NCBI GenBank assembly: GCA_026693065.1
Contig: JAPLNA010000237.1
Coordinates: forward strand, 1 to 33,640
Direction of reading: 5' to 3'
DNA length: 33,640 nt
Source of the DNA: Planctomycetota bacterium
Lineage (GTDB): Bacteria > Planctomycetota > Phycisphaerae > SM23-33
Part shown: positions 16,185 through 24,763 of the stretch, piece by piece
How positions within the stretch are numbered: the first letter of the stretch is position 1
Layout of the letters: every line of letters starts with the position of its first letter
The notes under the pieces: model-generated
Told to the model about the DNA's origin: nothing
Seen by the model: the letters and a program-made list of their open reading frames with translations, nothing else
Database searches by the model: none
Program-made: the position numbers and the translations under genes

Positions 16185-16610
16185 ATGAAGACCAAGGCAG
16201 GAAAGATCCGAGACAGCTACTTCGACCTGGTGCGGGAGTTTCCGCTCGTGGCGGTCAAGACCGCCGATCAGTACGAGGCGGCCGTGGGCTTCCTGGGCAA
16301 ACTGGCCATCCGGGACGAGGCGTCCCTCGATGAGGGCGAGCGGACGTACCTCGAAGCCCTCACCCAGTTCGTGGGCGACTACGAGGAGGCCCACCTTCGC
16401 GCCCGGATCGGCCACATGAAGCCCCTGGAGGCCCTGAAGTTCCTGATGGCCGAAAACCACATGAAGCCCGCGGACCTCGGCCTGGTGCTGGGCAGCCGCA
16501 GCCTCGCCAGCCAGGTCCTCAACGGCAAGCGGGGCCTGAGCAAGGCCATCATCGCCCGCCTTTCCGAGCGGTTCAAAGTGGCCCCGGGACTGTTCTTCGA
16601 AAAGGCCTAA
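16185..16610 (+). CDS. higA: HigA-like antitoxin / XRE-family regulator
   Basis: A 141-residue protein of the HigA (COG5499) type: an N-terminal helical part (DSYFDLVREFPLVAVKTADQYEAA...) and a C-terminal helix-turn-helix (ALKFLMAENHMKPADLGLVLGSRSLASQVLNGKRGLSKAIIARLSERF, shown here only as its ends and recognisable from LGSRSLASQVLNGKR). Family members neutralise a HigB-type mRNA interferase and repress their own operon. No higB is visible on either side: upstream is a divergent hydrolase and downstream, after 63 bp, a GH127-like gene. ATG at 16185 has GGAAGG seven bases upstream; ATG at 16170 lacks one. It may be an orphan antitoxin or a local regulator of the following CAZyme genes. Confidence 0.85.
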   Translation: MKTKAGKIRDSYFDLVREFPLVAVKTADQYEAAVGFLGKLAIRDEASLDEGERTYLEALTQFVGDYEEAHLRARIGHMKPLEALKFLMAENHMKPADLGLVLGSRSLASQVLNGKRGLSKAIIARLSERFKVAPGLFFEKA

Positions 16611-16673
16611 CGCCCTGATTGCGCAGGCCCTGCCGATAGGCAGGCCGGAGCCGTGATCCGAATCGAGGATCCC

Positions 16674-18245
16674 ATGAAGCCGATCGCATTCGAAGATCTC
16701 ACGCCGGGGGGGTTGCTCAAGGACCGGGCCGAGCTGGCGCTGCGGCATCTGCAGGAACCCTACTTCCAGTGGGAGAGCATCTCGCAGGTCAACTTCGAGC
16801 CGTTTCCGGGCGACGCCGTCGGGCGGGCCATAAACGGCCTGACGCTGCTGTCGCGGGCGCTGCATCGGCCGGCGCCGGCGAATCTGCGGGAGATTATGAC
16901 CCGCCTGGGGACCCTGGCCAACGAGGACGGATACCTGGGCCCGAAGCTGCCGGAGGCCCGCGCCAATGAGGACGTGCTGGCCGCGCACAACGGGTATGCG
17001 TGCGGCCTGGCGGAGTACGTTTTGTGGACGGCGGACCCGGCCGCCCGGGAGGCCCTGCACCGCGTGGTGGAGAACCTGTTCGTCCCCGTCCGCGACGCGA
17101 TCGCCTGTTATCGCGAGGATTCGCAGGCGGCCGTCGAGGCGAATTGGCGTCTGTCCACGCTCGACGTGGGGCAGTTGTTCCTGGCGATGGACGGAATGAC
17201 GCGGGCGTATGAGCTGGCGCCCGTGCCGGGATTGAAGGCCACGATCGAAACCGCCATCGCCCGCTATCACACGCTGGACCTGGTCGGCATCGGGGCGCAG
17301 ACGCACGCCATGCTCTCGTGCACGATCGGCATTCTCCGCTGGCACGAGCTCCAGGGCCGGGCGGAGGACCTCGCCTTCGCCGAGGCCCTCTACGGGCAAT
17401 ACCGCGCCCTGGCCATGACGGAGACGTACGAGAACTACAACTGGTTCAATCGGCCGGAGTGGACGGAGGCCTGTGCGGTCATCGACTCGTTCATCCTGGC
17501 CGTGAATCTCTGGCGGGTCACGGGGAAGGCGGGCTACCTGGAAGACGCCCACCTGATCCTCTTCAACGGCCTGCTGCCCGGGCAACTGCCCAACGGCGGC
17601 TTCGGCACGGGCCCCTGCGTCGGGCCCGCCACGGGAGTCTGCCAGACCAAGGTACACACCGAGGCGCCGTTCTGCTGCTCGATGCGCGGCGGCGAAGGGC
17701 TGGCCCGGGCCATCCAATTCACCTACTTCCTGGACCGCGACACGGTCGTCCTGCCTTTCTACACTGACAACACGGCCGTGCTGCGATTTCCGGACGGGCC
17801 CTGCACGATCCGCCAGCAGACCGATTACCCCCACGGCGGCCGGGTGCGACTGGAGGTTCTCGACAGCCGCGTGCAAACGGAGAAGACGCTCCGGTTCTTC
17901 CTGCCCCCCTGGGCCCTCCGGCACAGTCTTCAGGTGCGCGTGAACGGGGCAAAGACCGAGCCCCGCGTGGCCGATTCCTTCGCCGAGATCTCGCTGCGTC
18001 CGGCCGCCGGCACGGTGATCGAGATCGTCTTTCAGCAGGAGCGGGGCCCGCGCGCGACGCTGCACCCAGAGCAGGCCCCCGGGGCCTTCCGCTGTTTCGC
18101 CGGCCCGCTGCTGCTGGGTTCGCCGACCGAAAACGCCGACGGGCCTCTCGTGCCGATCCTGGACCTTCTCGCCCCCGACGGCCGCGGGGGCGAGCCCTGC
18201 GTCCTCTTCCAGAAACACAATCAACCCCCGGCCGGTATCGCCTGA
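16674..18245 (+). CDS. GH127/DUF1680-like glycoside hydrolase, second member
   Basis: A 523-residue member of the DUF1680 family, clearly diverged from the one at 2321-4048. The expected cysteine-nucleophile site is present: E265 and C267 in RPEWTEACAVID, and C334-C335 in APFCCSMRGG. The (alpha/alpha)6 barrel covers about 1-350 (including NGLTLLSRAL and AHNGYACGLAEYVLW), followed by beta domains with LRFFLPPWA. There is no signal peptide. Activity on beta-L-arabinofuranosides is inferred from the family only. ATG at 16674 is preceded by GAGGATCCC; a GTG at 16653 is a possible longer start. It lies 63 bp after higA and 29 bp before the GH95-like gene, probably one transcription unit. Confidence 0.85.
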   Translation: MKPIAFEDLTPGGLLKDRAELALRHLQEPYFQWESISQVNFEPFPGDAVGRAINGLTLLSRALHRPAPANLREIMTRLGTLANEDGYLGPKLPEARANEDVLAAHNGYACGLAEYVLWTADPAAREALHRVVENLFVPVRDAIACYREDSQAAVEANWRLSTLDVGQLFLAMDGMTRAYELAPVPGLKATIETAIARYHTLDLVGIGAQTHAMLSCTIGILRWHELQGRAEDLAFAEALYGQYRALAMTETYENYNWFNRPEWTEACAVIDSFILAVNLWRVTGKAGYLEDAHLILFNGLLPGQLPNGGFGTGPCVGPATGVCQTKVHTEAPFCCSMRGGEGLARAIQFTYFLDRDTVVLPFYTDNTAVLRFPDGPCTIRQQTDYPHGGRVRLEVLDSRVQTEKTLRFFLPPWALRHSLQVRVNGAKTEPRVADSFAEISLRPAAGTVIEIVFQQERGPRATLHPEQAPGAFRCFAGPLLLGSPTENADGPLVPILDLLAPDGRGGEPCVLFQKHNQPPAGIA

Positions 18246-18274
18246 CGTGCCGGGAGGGTCCGTGCGGTTGGGTT

Positions 18275-20524
18275 ATGGCGTTGTTGACTATAGGAGTGTG
18301 CGCGGCTGGGTTCGCGCCTGACACCATGAATCTCGACGAGTATGACGTGATCTGGGATTCTCCCAGCGAGAATGCCCGCGGTTCGATGCCCCTGGGCAAC
18401 GGCGACATTGCCCTCAACGCCTGGGTGGAGGCGGACGGCGACCTCCAGTTCTACATCGGAAAGACCGACGCCTGGGACGACAACAGCCGGCTTCTCAAGG
18501 TCGGGCGGGTGCGGGTTTCGCTTTCGCCCAATCCATTCCGCGAGGGCGGCACGTTCCGCCAGGCGCTTCGACTGCGCGGCGCGGAGATGGTCGTCACCGC
18601 GTCCGCTCCCGGCGCGACGGACGCGCCCGTCGAGGTCCGACTCTGGGTCGATGCCAATCACCCGGTCATCCACGTCACGGTCGAGTCTAAGCAGCCGCTC
18701 ACGGCCACCGCCTCGTTCGAACTCTGGCGAACCGCGCAGACGGCACTGCCCTCCCTTGAGTACAGCGACATCTATCAGGGCTGCCCGCAACCGCCACCAA
18801 CGATTACCGAACCCGACACGGTCCTCGAGAACCTGCCGGAGGGCATCGGCTGGTATCACCGCAACGTCAAGTCAGTCGGGCCCGAGCTGACCATGACATT
18901 CCAGGATTTGGCGGAAGGGCCCTGGAAAGATCCCTTGCTCCACCGGACCTTCGGCGCGCTGATCCGAGCCCAAGAGGCCCGGCGGGTCGACGACCGGCAT
19001 CTGGAAAGCCCCAACGGGCCCCGTCACCGTTTCAGCATCACCGTCCTCACGAAACATCCCGCCACTCAGGAGCAATGGCTCGCCGGCGTGCGGGAGATTG
19101 TCAAGAAGACGGAGGCCGTCGATTTCCATGAGCGCCGGAAGGCGCACCTGGCCTGGTGGGAATCGTTCTGGGGCCGCAGCCACGTCTACATTCGCGATCG
19201 CGAGGCGGCCACGGCCACGGGCAACGGCCATGACGTCGCACGGGGCTACAACCTCCAGCGTTTCATCACCGCCTGCGCCGGTCGGGGCGCCTACCCGATC
19301 AAGTTCAACGGCAGCCTGTTTGTCATGCCCTGGCCGGGCAGGCCCTGTGACGCCGACTACCGTCAGTGGGGGCCGGACTACTGGTGGCAGAACAGCCGTC
19401 TGCCGTACGCCAGCTCGTGCGCCGCCGGGGACTTCGACCTTATGGAACCACTCTTCCGGATGTACGGCGGCGAGGTGCTGGATGTCTGCACGTATCGCAC
19501 AAAGCGCTACTTCGGGTTCGACGGCGCCTACTTCCCGGAGTGCATCTACCCCTGGGGCGCGGTCTTCATGGAGTCCTACGGCTGGGGGCAGAGGGCCGCG
19601 GAACGGACGGACAAGCTTCAGACCAGCGGGTTCCATAAGTGGGAGTGGGTGAGCGGGCTGGAACTGGTCTTCATGATGCTGGATCGCCACGATCACACTC
19701 GGGACGATACGTTCCTTGCCGACCGGGTCATCCCGACGGCCATCCCGGTCCTTGCCTTCTTTGACGGCTTCTACAAGACCAACGCCGATGGCAAGCTCGT
19801 CATGCATCCCTCCCAAGCCGTCGAGACCTGGTGGGATTGCACCAACCCGATGCCGGAGTTGGCCGGGCTCCACGCCGTGACGGCGCGGCTGCTGGCCCTG
19901 CCCGTCGGCACGCTGTCCGAAAAGGACCGTCGGTTTGTCGAATCGCTGCAAAAGAAGCTGCCGGACCTGCCGACTCGGGAGGAGGGCGGCGCGCGGATGC
20001 TGGCGCCGGCGGAACGATTTGACAGGAAGTCGAATTCCGAGAATCCGGAGTTGTACGCGGTGTTTCCCTTCCGCCTCGTCTCCTTCGAGAAGGCCAACGC
20101 CGATCTGGGCGTCCAGGCGCTCCGGCACCGCTGGGACCGGGGGGACTGCGGCTGGCGGCAGGACGACGTCTTCATGGCCTACCTCGGCCTGGCCCAGGAC
20201 GCGAAGGACAACGTGGTCGGGCGTGCCGAAAAGAAAGATCCCGAGTGCCGGTTCCCTGCCTTCTGGGGGCCCAACGCCGATTGGACGCCAGACCAGGACC
20301 ACGGCGGCGTCCTGATGAAAACGGTCCAGTCGATGCTGATGCAGACCGAAGGACGAAAGATCTTCCTCCTCCCGGCCTGGCCCAGCGACTGGGATGCCGA
20401 TTTCAAACTGCATGCGCCGGATCGCACGATCCTGGAGGGAACGGTGCGGAACGGGAGGTTGGCATCGCTTAAGGTCACGCCCGCGGCGCGGCAGAAGGAC
20501 ATAACGACACTGGATTCGCAGTGA
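18275..20524 (+). CDS. DUF5703/GH95-like glycoside hydrolase
   Basis: A 749-residue protein. The N-terminal beta domain (about 20-260) opens with YDVIWDSPSENARGSMPLGNGD, the signature I associate with DUF5703 proteins. The rest is an (alpha/alpha)6 barrel of the GH95/GH65 kind: FNGSLFVMPWPG, then ETWWDCTNPMPELAGLHAV, then HGGVLMKTVQSMLMQ and LLPAWPSDWDADFKLHAP near the C-terminus. GH95 enzymes are alpha-L-fucosidases or galactosidases; the exact activity here is unknown. The N-terminus (MALLTIGVCAAGFA) is a short hydrophobic stretch, perhaps a shortened signal peptide. No good ribosome binding site precedes ATG 18275 (GGGAGGG is 16 bases away), so the start is uncertain; translation may be coupled to the GH127-like gene, whose stop lies 29 bp upstream. 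Confidence 0.82.
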   Translation: MALLTIGVCAAGFAPDTMNLDEYDVIWDSPSENARGSMPLGNGDIALNAWVEADGDLQFYIGKTDAWDDNSRLLKVGRVRVSLSPNPFREGGTFRQALRLRGAEMVVTASAPGATDAPVEVRLWVDANHPVIHVTVESKQPLTATASFELWRTAQTALPSLEYSDIYQGCPQPPPTITEPDTVLENLPEGIGWYHRNVKSVGPELTMTFQDLAEGPWKDPLLHRTFGALIRAQEARRVDDRHLESPNGPRHRFSITVLTKHPATQEQWLAGVREIVKKTEAVDFHERRKAHLAWWESFWGRSHVYIRDREAATATGNGHDVARGYNLQRFITACAGRGAYPIKFNGSLFVMPWPGRPCDADYRQWGPDYWWQNSRLPYASSCAAGDFDLMEPLFRMYGGEVLDVCTYRTKRYFGFDGAYFPECIYPWGAVFMESYGWGQRAAERTDKLQTSGFHKWEWVSGLELVFMMLDRHDHTRDDTFLADRVIPTAIPVLAFFDGFYKTNADGKLVMHPSQAVETWWDCTNPMPELAGLHAVTARLLALPVGTLSEKDRRFVESLQKKLPDLPTREEGGARMLAPAERFDRKSNSENPELYAVFPFRLVSFEKANADLGVQALRHRWDRGDCGWRQDDVFMAYLGLAQDAKDNVVGRAEKKDPECRFPAFWGPNADWTPDQDHGGVLMKTVQSMLMQTEGRKIFLLPAWPSDWDADFKLHAPDRTILEGTVRNGRLASLKVTPAARQKDITTLDSQ

Positions 20525-20536
20525 CCGGCTAACCCC

Positions 20537-20674
20537 GACTACCGGGCCGCCGCCCCTGTGAACGTCTTCTCCGGCCAGCCGCTGCGGTATCGGGCGATGC
20601 CGGATGGGGGATATCTGCTCTACAGCGTCGCCACGGAGGGCGAAACCAGAGGACGGCCCAACCAGCAAGGGTGA
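20537..20674 (+). pseudogene. Decayed 3' end of a lost gene
   Basis: After the GH95-like stop the same frame stays open and encodes DYRAAAPVNVFSGQPLRYR, then DGGYLLYSV and a short tail to a stop. The pattern FSGQPLRYR...YLLYSV is, from memory, a recurrent C-terminal motif of uncharacterised planctomycete proteins. There is no start codon or ribosome binding site and no N-terminal part, so this looks like the remnant of a deleted gene. It may be coincidence, but the motif is distinctive. Confidence 0.5.
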
Positions 20675-20698
20675 GGGCGGTTTGAGAGATTACAGGCA

Positions 20699-20727
20699 TT
20701 GAACTCGTGTTGGTACATGTGGATAAT
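20699..20727 (+). promoter_or_regulatory. Sigma70-type promoter of the protease-HEAT gene
   Basis: TTGAAC (20699-20704), a 17-base spacer and GATAAT (20722-20727). It is placed about 100 bases before the GTG start at 20826, giving a leader of about 90 bases. The rest of the 20675-20825 gap shows nothing else. Confidence 0.6.
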
Positions 20728-20825
20728 GTTCGCGGCTGGACAAAGCCGACCCGCAGGGCGGCCTCGGCGAGGAGGCGGCGGCGGACATAGGGCACGACCG
20801 TGCCGAAACGGTGGGAGGCAGACAC

Positions 20826-23800
20826 GTGAAGCGAACGCATATCGGGCCGGCGGCGGCGATGGCGATGGCGGTGGCGGCCTGGGCCTGCATGGCCGCGGGC
20901 GATGAACTACAGATGATGGACGGCACGGTCCTCAAGGGCACCGTCCTCAAGGAAGATGACGCGTGGATCTTCTTCCGCACGGAGGCCGGTGTCGCCAAGG
21001 CCATCAAACGCGACGACGTTGCCTCGGTCGTCCGCAAGAAGGAATCGCCCGCCGGCAAGCCCGCGACGAAGCCGGCCCCGATGCCCGAGCCGAAGGGGGA
21101 GGCCACGGCCCCCGCGCCCGCGCCGGCCACGGGCGGGCGGTTTGCCCTCGAGGCCGTCCGCCGGGCCGTCGTCTGCGTGCAGTGCCTGCGAAAAGACCGC
21201 GTGCTGGGCATGGGCTCGGGGTTCCTCGTGCGAGCCGACGGCATCGTGTTCACCAACCGCCACGTCGTCGTGCCGCCCGACGAATCGGTCGTGATCGACA
21301 AGATCCTCGTCGGAGTGCCCTCCAAGAAGGATACCAAGGAGCTGGAATACTTCCCCGCCGAGGTCGTGTTCGCCGGGGACGAGGACACCGGGCTGGACTT
21401 TGCCGTGCTGAAGATCGCCGCCAAGGATTCCTACGGGGCGTTTCCGACGATCCGGGTGGCGGCGGCCGCGGCGAAAATGGGAGACGAGGTGGCCGTGCTG
21501 GGATACCCGGCGGGGTTGGGCGACGCCCCGTCCATGTCGTTCACCAAGGGGGCCGTATCGGCCGCGGGGGTGAAGTTCGAGGGGCAGCAGTATTACCAGA
21601 CCGACGCGGCGATCAACCCGGGCAACTCGGGTGGGCCGTTGATCAATGCCGCCGGCGAGGCCCTGGGCGTGGTGACGCTTCGCCGGCGCGAGGCCGAGAA
21701 CATGGGCTTTGCCCTTCAGGTGGAAGCGCCCGGAAAGATTCTGGCCCCGCTGGCCGGGGCCATCGCCAAGGCCAAGGCCCGCCCCGGGCCCGTCGACAGC
21801 AAGGAACTGCCCGCCGTGGGCGCGCGGGGGGACGTGGCCGTGCAGGCCCGGCCTCGCGCGGAAGACTGGGACGTAAACGGAACGGCCACCTGGCGGCCGA
21901 AATACGTGGAATTCGACGGCGATGGCGCGGATTACGGCATTACCACGCGCAAGACGTTGCCGGAGGACTTCAAGGTCACCCTCCACCTGCAGGTCGTGTT
22001 CTACTGGGGCAGGGAGACAATCTTTTCAGAGGGCCAGTTGGCCCTGGGGCGGATGTTGGTCATCCGCACAGGCTCGGACAAGGCCGAAGGGGCGAGCCTC
22101 GATAAAGCCGGGCGGGTTCTCCGCTGGACGCATCAGTTCATGGTGTTCCAGGCCGAGGGAAACCGCCTGGGGCCTCAACTGGGCGGTAACGACGACGAGC
22201 CGATGATTCTGACGATCACCAAGCGGGGCGGCAAGTACACCGTGACCGTGGACGGGAAGGAAACCCTCACCGCTACGGATCCCGACCCGGTCAAGGGGCG
22301 GTTTCCGCTTTCCATCGGAGGCATGCTGTCGCGGATCTACCTGGCGGGGATGACGGTGGAGGATCTTTCCTCCGCCCCGCGAGCCCCCGCCAAAACGCTC
22401 GGGGCGCTGCGGAAGCAACTCGCGTCGGCCGAGTGGGCCGATCGCAATGACGCCGTGGTGGAGATGGGCCGCCTGACCCCGCGCCCGATCGACGACCTGC
22501 TGGCGGCGACGCGGGATGCGCATCCCTATGTCCGCTCGCGGGCCCTGGCGGGGCTGGGCGTGGGCCCGGGCAGCGGCAAACCCGTCGTTGACGCGGTGGT
22601 GGCGGCCCTGTCCGACGACTCGGCCACCGTCCGGCGCGAAGCCGTCCGAGCGCTGGGCGCCTACGGCAAGCCCGATGCCCGGTTCGCCGAAGGGTTGGCC
22701 AAGGCCCTGGCCACGGCCGCCGACGCCCAGACGATCAAGACCGTCAAGGATCTGCTCGTGCAGATCGGCGCCCCGGCCGCGGCGCCGGTCGTGAAACTCT
22801 ACCTGGAGAAGAACCCGCAATTGCCCTACCGGATCGGCGCGGTGGTGGAGGAACTGCGCCTCCCGGGCGCCCAGGCGATCGCCGCGTTGCTGGGCGAGGC
22901 CGACAGGAACGCTCGCGAACGGATGCTGGAGATTTTGGTGGGCATCGTCGCCCGCGAGGCCAAGGCCATGCCCATTGTGCTCGAGGAGTTCGCTCGGGAG
23001 AAGGAGCCGGACCTTCGTTCGCGGATGCTGACGACCGCCCAGATGCGGAATCGTCCGCTCCTGTACCTGCCGCTCCTGATGGCGGCGCTGCGGGACGAGA
23101 ACCGCCGTGTGCAGGACAGCGCCGCGTCGTGGTTTGGCAACGGCAGCGAGGGCATGCCCCCTTCCGTGGCGGCGGAACTCGTCAAGATGGCCGAGGAAGG
23201 CGGGGAATACACCCGGCGCATTTCGCTGGACATTCTGGGGCGGTGCAAGATCGCCGGCGGCATTCCCGTGATGGCCAAGTCGCTGGACGATCCCGACGTC
23301 GCCGTTCGCCGGGCGGCCGCCGGGGCGCTGTGCGCCATGGGAGAGGCCGCCACCCCCGCCATTATCGAGCAGATCAAGACCGGCTCCGTTCGGGCGCAGG
23401 AGACGCTCCTGTCGGAGCTCAAACTGGACCGGGGCTCCCTGAACAAAACCATCGTCCCCTTGGTCGTGCCCTTGCTCAAGCACGATAGCCCCGAGATCCG
23501 CCAGCAAGCCGGCTGGGTGCTTTGCAAAGCACGGATCACCTCCCCGGACGTGATCGAAGGCATGGTGTCGCTGCTGGCCCAGAGCGACCGGAACTCCGAC
23601 CTGGTCAACACCTACCTGGAAAAGGCCGGGACCGCCGCCGTTCCATCCCTGATCAAGGCTCTGCACGACAGCCAGGATAAGAGATTTCGCGTGCAGTTGA
23701 TCCGAAGACTGGGCCGGGAGGAGTGGGCTACCGAGGCCTCCGTCAAAGCCCTGGGGGATCTGGTGAAAGACGATCCCGAGGCGGAAATCCGCCACGCCGC

Positions 23801-24629
23801 CATCGAGGGAGTCTGCAATATCCGAACCCGAACGGCCGAAGCGATCCTGATGACCGCCAGTCTTAACCCCGACCAGGTGATCGCTCGGCGGGCGATCCAG
23901 TGCCTCAAGGGCAACAACGCCCCCGTGTTCAAGGCCCTCCAGACGGCGGCCGAGAGCCCCGACCCGGCCACCCGGTGCCACGCCATGTTCGGGCTTGGCC
24001 TGCTGGCCACGTCCACCGCCCAGGCGACGCTCGTCAAGGCGCTCCAGGACAAGAACGCCGCGGTCGTCGAGGCCGCGGCGTTGGCCCTGGGAAACTCGGA
24101 GTTCCGCGACACACTGCCCACAGAGGCCATCGTGCCCCTGGTGAAGATCGCTTCCCGGGCCGAGGGCGCCGTTGCCTCGGAGGCCGAACGACGCCTCCAA
24201 CGAATCGGCGCCAAGATCGTGCCCTATCTCGCCGAGCCCTGCCGCAGCAGCAGCGAGAGAACCCGCGTGTGGGCGCTGAGTCTCCTCGAGCCCTACCCCA
24301 CCCGCGAAGTCCTCGACCTGGCCAAGCCGGCTCTGACCGACAAGGTGGTCTCCGTCAGGGCGAGAGCTATGTATATATTTGAGAAACAACTCGCCATCGA
24401 AAAGACCGTTGCCGGCCCGCAGGAACTGATCGACGCCGCCGCGGTCGCCCAGGCGGACTCGAATAAGGACCTCTGCCTGAGGGGCCTGTATATGGCACGC
24501 CGGGTGGCCGAACGATACCGGAAATTCAAGCCTCAAGCCGAAGCGATCTTCCAGAAGGCCTCGACCCACACCTTCGCACGGCGACCTATCCGCCCGAAAA
24601 CCCCTAGAGAGGCCCGTTCCGTGTGTTGA
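20826..24629 (+). CDS. Exported HtrA-type serine protease with ConA-like domain and HEAT repeats
   Basis: A 1267-residue protein. A signal peptide (about 1-25) precedes a small SH3-like beta domain (DGTVLKGTVLKEDDAWIFF), a Pro/Ala linker (about 75-105) and a trypsin-like protease domain with H146 (TNRHVVVP), D191 (GLDFAVLKI) and S268 (NPGNSGGPL), as in HtrA/DegP. Next comes a ConA-like beta domain (about 330-540), then HEAT-type helical repeats to the end (for example VRREAVRALGAYG, VRRAAAGALCAMG, TRCHAMFGLGLLA). No PDZ domain is visible, unlike DegP. The HEAT part probably recognises partner proteins or substrates. GTG at 20826 is preceded by GGGAGG at good spacing. A promoter lies at 20699-20727. 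All three catalytic residues are present, so it is probably active outside the cytoplasm. Confidence 0.88.
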   Translation: MKRTHIGPAAAMAMAVAAWACMAAGDELQMMDGTVLKGTVLKEDDAWIFFRTEAGVAKAIKRDDVASVVRKKESPAGKPATKPAPMPEPKGEATAPAPAPATGGRFALEAVRRAVVCVQCLRKDRVLGMGSGFLVRADGIVFTNRHVVVPPDESVVIDKILVGVPSKKDTKELEYFPAEVVFAGDEDTGLDFAVLKIAAKDSYGAFPTIRVAAAAAKMGDEVAVLGYPAGLGDAPSMSFTKGAVSAAGVKFEGQQYYQTDAAINPGNSGGPLINAAGEALGVVTLRRREAENMGFALQVEAPGKILAPLAGAIAKAKARPGPVDSKELPAVGARGDVAVQARPRAEDWDVNGTATWRPKYVEFDGDGADYGITTRKTLPEDFKVTLHLQVVFYWGRETIFSEGQLALGRMLVIRTGSDKAEGASLDKAGRVLRWTHQFMVFQAEGNRLGPQLGGNDDEPMILTITKRGGKYTVTVDGKETLTATDPDPVKGRFPLSIGGMLSRIYLAGMTVEDLSSAPRAPAKTLGALRKQLASAEWADRNDAVVEMGRLTPRPIDDLLAATRDAHPYVRSRALAGLGVGPGSGKPVVDAVVAALSDDSATVRREAVRALGAYGKPDARFAEGLAKALATAADAQTIKTVKDLLVQIGAPAAAPVVKLYLEKNPQLPYRIGAVVEELRLPGAQAIAALLGEADRNARERMLEILVGIVAREAKAMPIVLEEFAREKEPDLRSRMLTTAQMRNRPLLYLPLLMAALRDENRRVQDSAASWFGNGSEGMPPSVAAELVKMAEEGGEYTRRISLDILGRCKIAGGIPVMAKSLDDPDVAVRRAAAGALCAMGEAATPAIIEQIKTGSVRAQETLLSELKLDRGSLNKTIVPLVVPLLKHDSPEIRQQAGWVLCKARITSPDVIEGMVSLLAQSDRNSDLVNTYLEKAGTAAVPSLIKALHDSQDKRFRVQLIRRLGREEWATEASVKALGDLVKDDPEAEIRHAAIEGVCNIRTRTAEAILMTASLNPDQVIARRAIQCLKGNNAPVFKALQTAAESPDPATRCHAMFGLGLLATSTAQATLVKALQDKNAAVVEAAALALGNSEFRDTLPTEAIVPLVKIASRAEGAVASEAERRLQRIGAKIVPYLAEPCRSSSERTRVWALSLLEPYPTREVLDLAKPALTDKVVSVRARAMYIFEKQLAIEKTVAGPQELIDAAAVAQADSNKDLCLRGLYMARRVAERYRKFKPQAEAIFQKASTHTFARRPIRPKTPREARSVC

Positions 24630-24763
24630 CGCGGCAAGTACGATCGGCCCAGGGCGCCTCCCGTGGCGGAGACGACGACGGCGAGATACAATCATGGAAA
24701 CCGCTGACGGCGGTCGTCAGCGAAAGGTCATCCGGGAAATCCCGGGTAGCGGAGGCCATCGTA

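Noticed and set aside
16020-18224. Extension of the minus-strand hydrolase upstream to 18224 (over 1000 codons)
   Set aside because: This part is antisense to higA and the GH127-like gene. The real start at 16019 has a strong ribosome binding site and a signal peptide.
24626-24692. Possible promoter (TTGACG and a separate TACAAT) before the GH20-like gene
   Set aside because: The two boxes are not at a usable spacing and neither has a good partner.
22026-24695. 889-codon open frame antisense to the protease-HEAT gene
   Set aside because: Low-complexity translation opposite a well-supported coding sequence.
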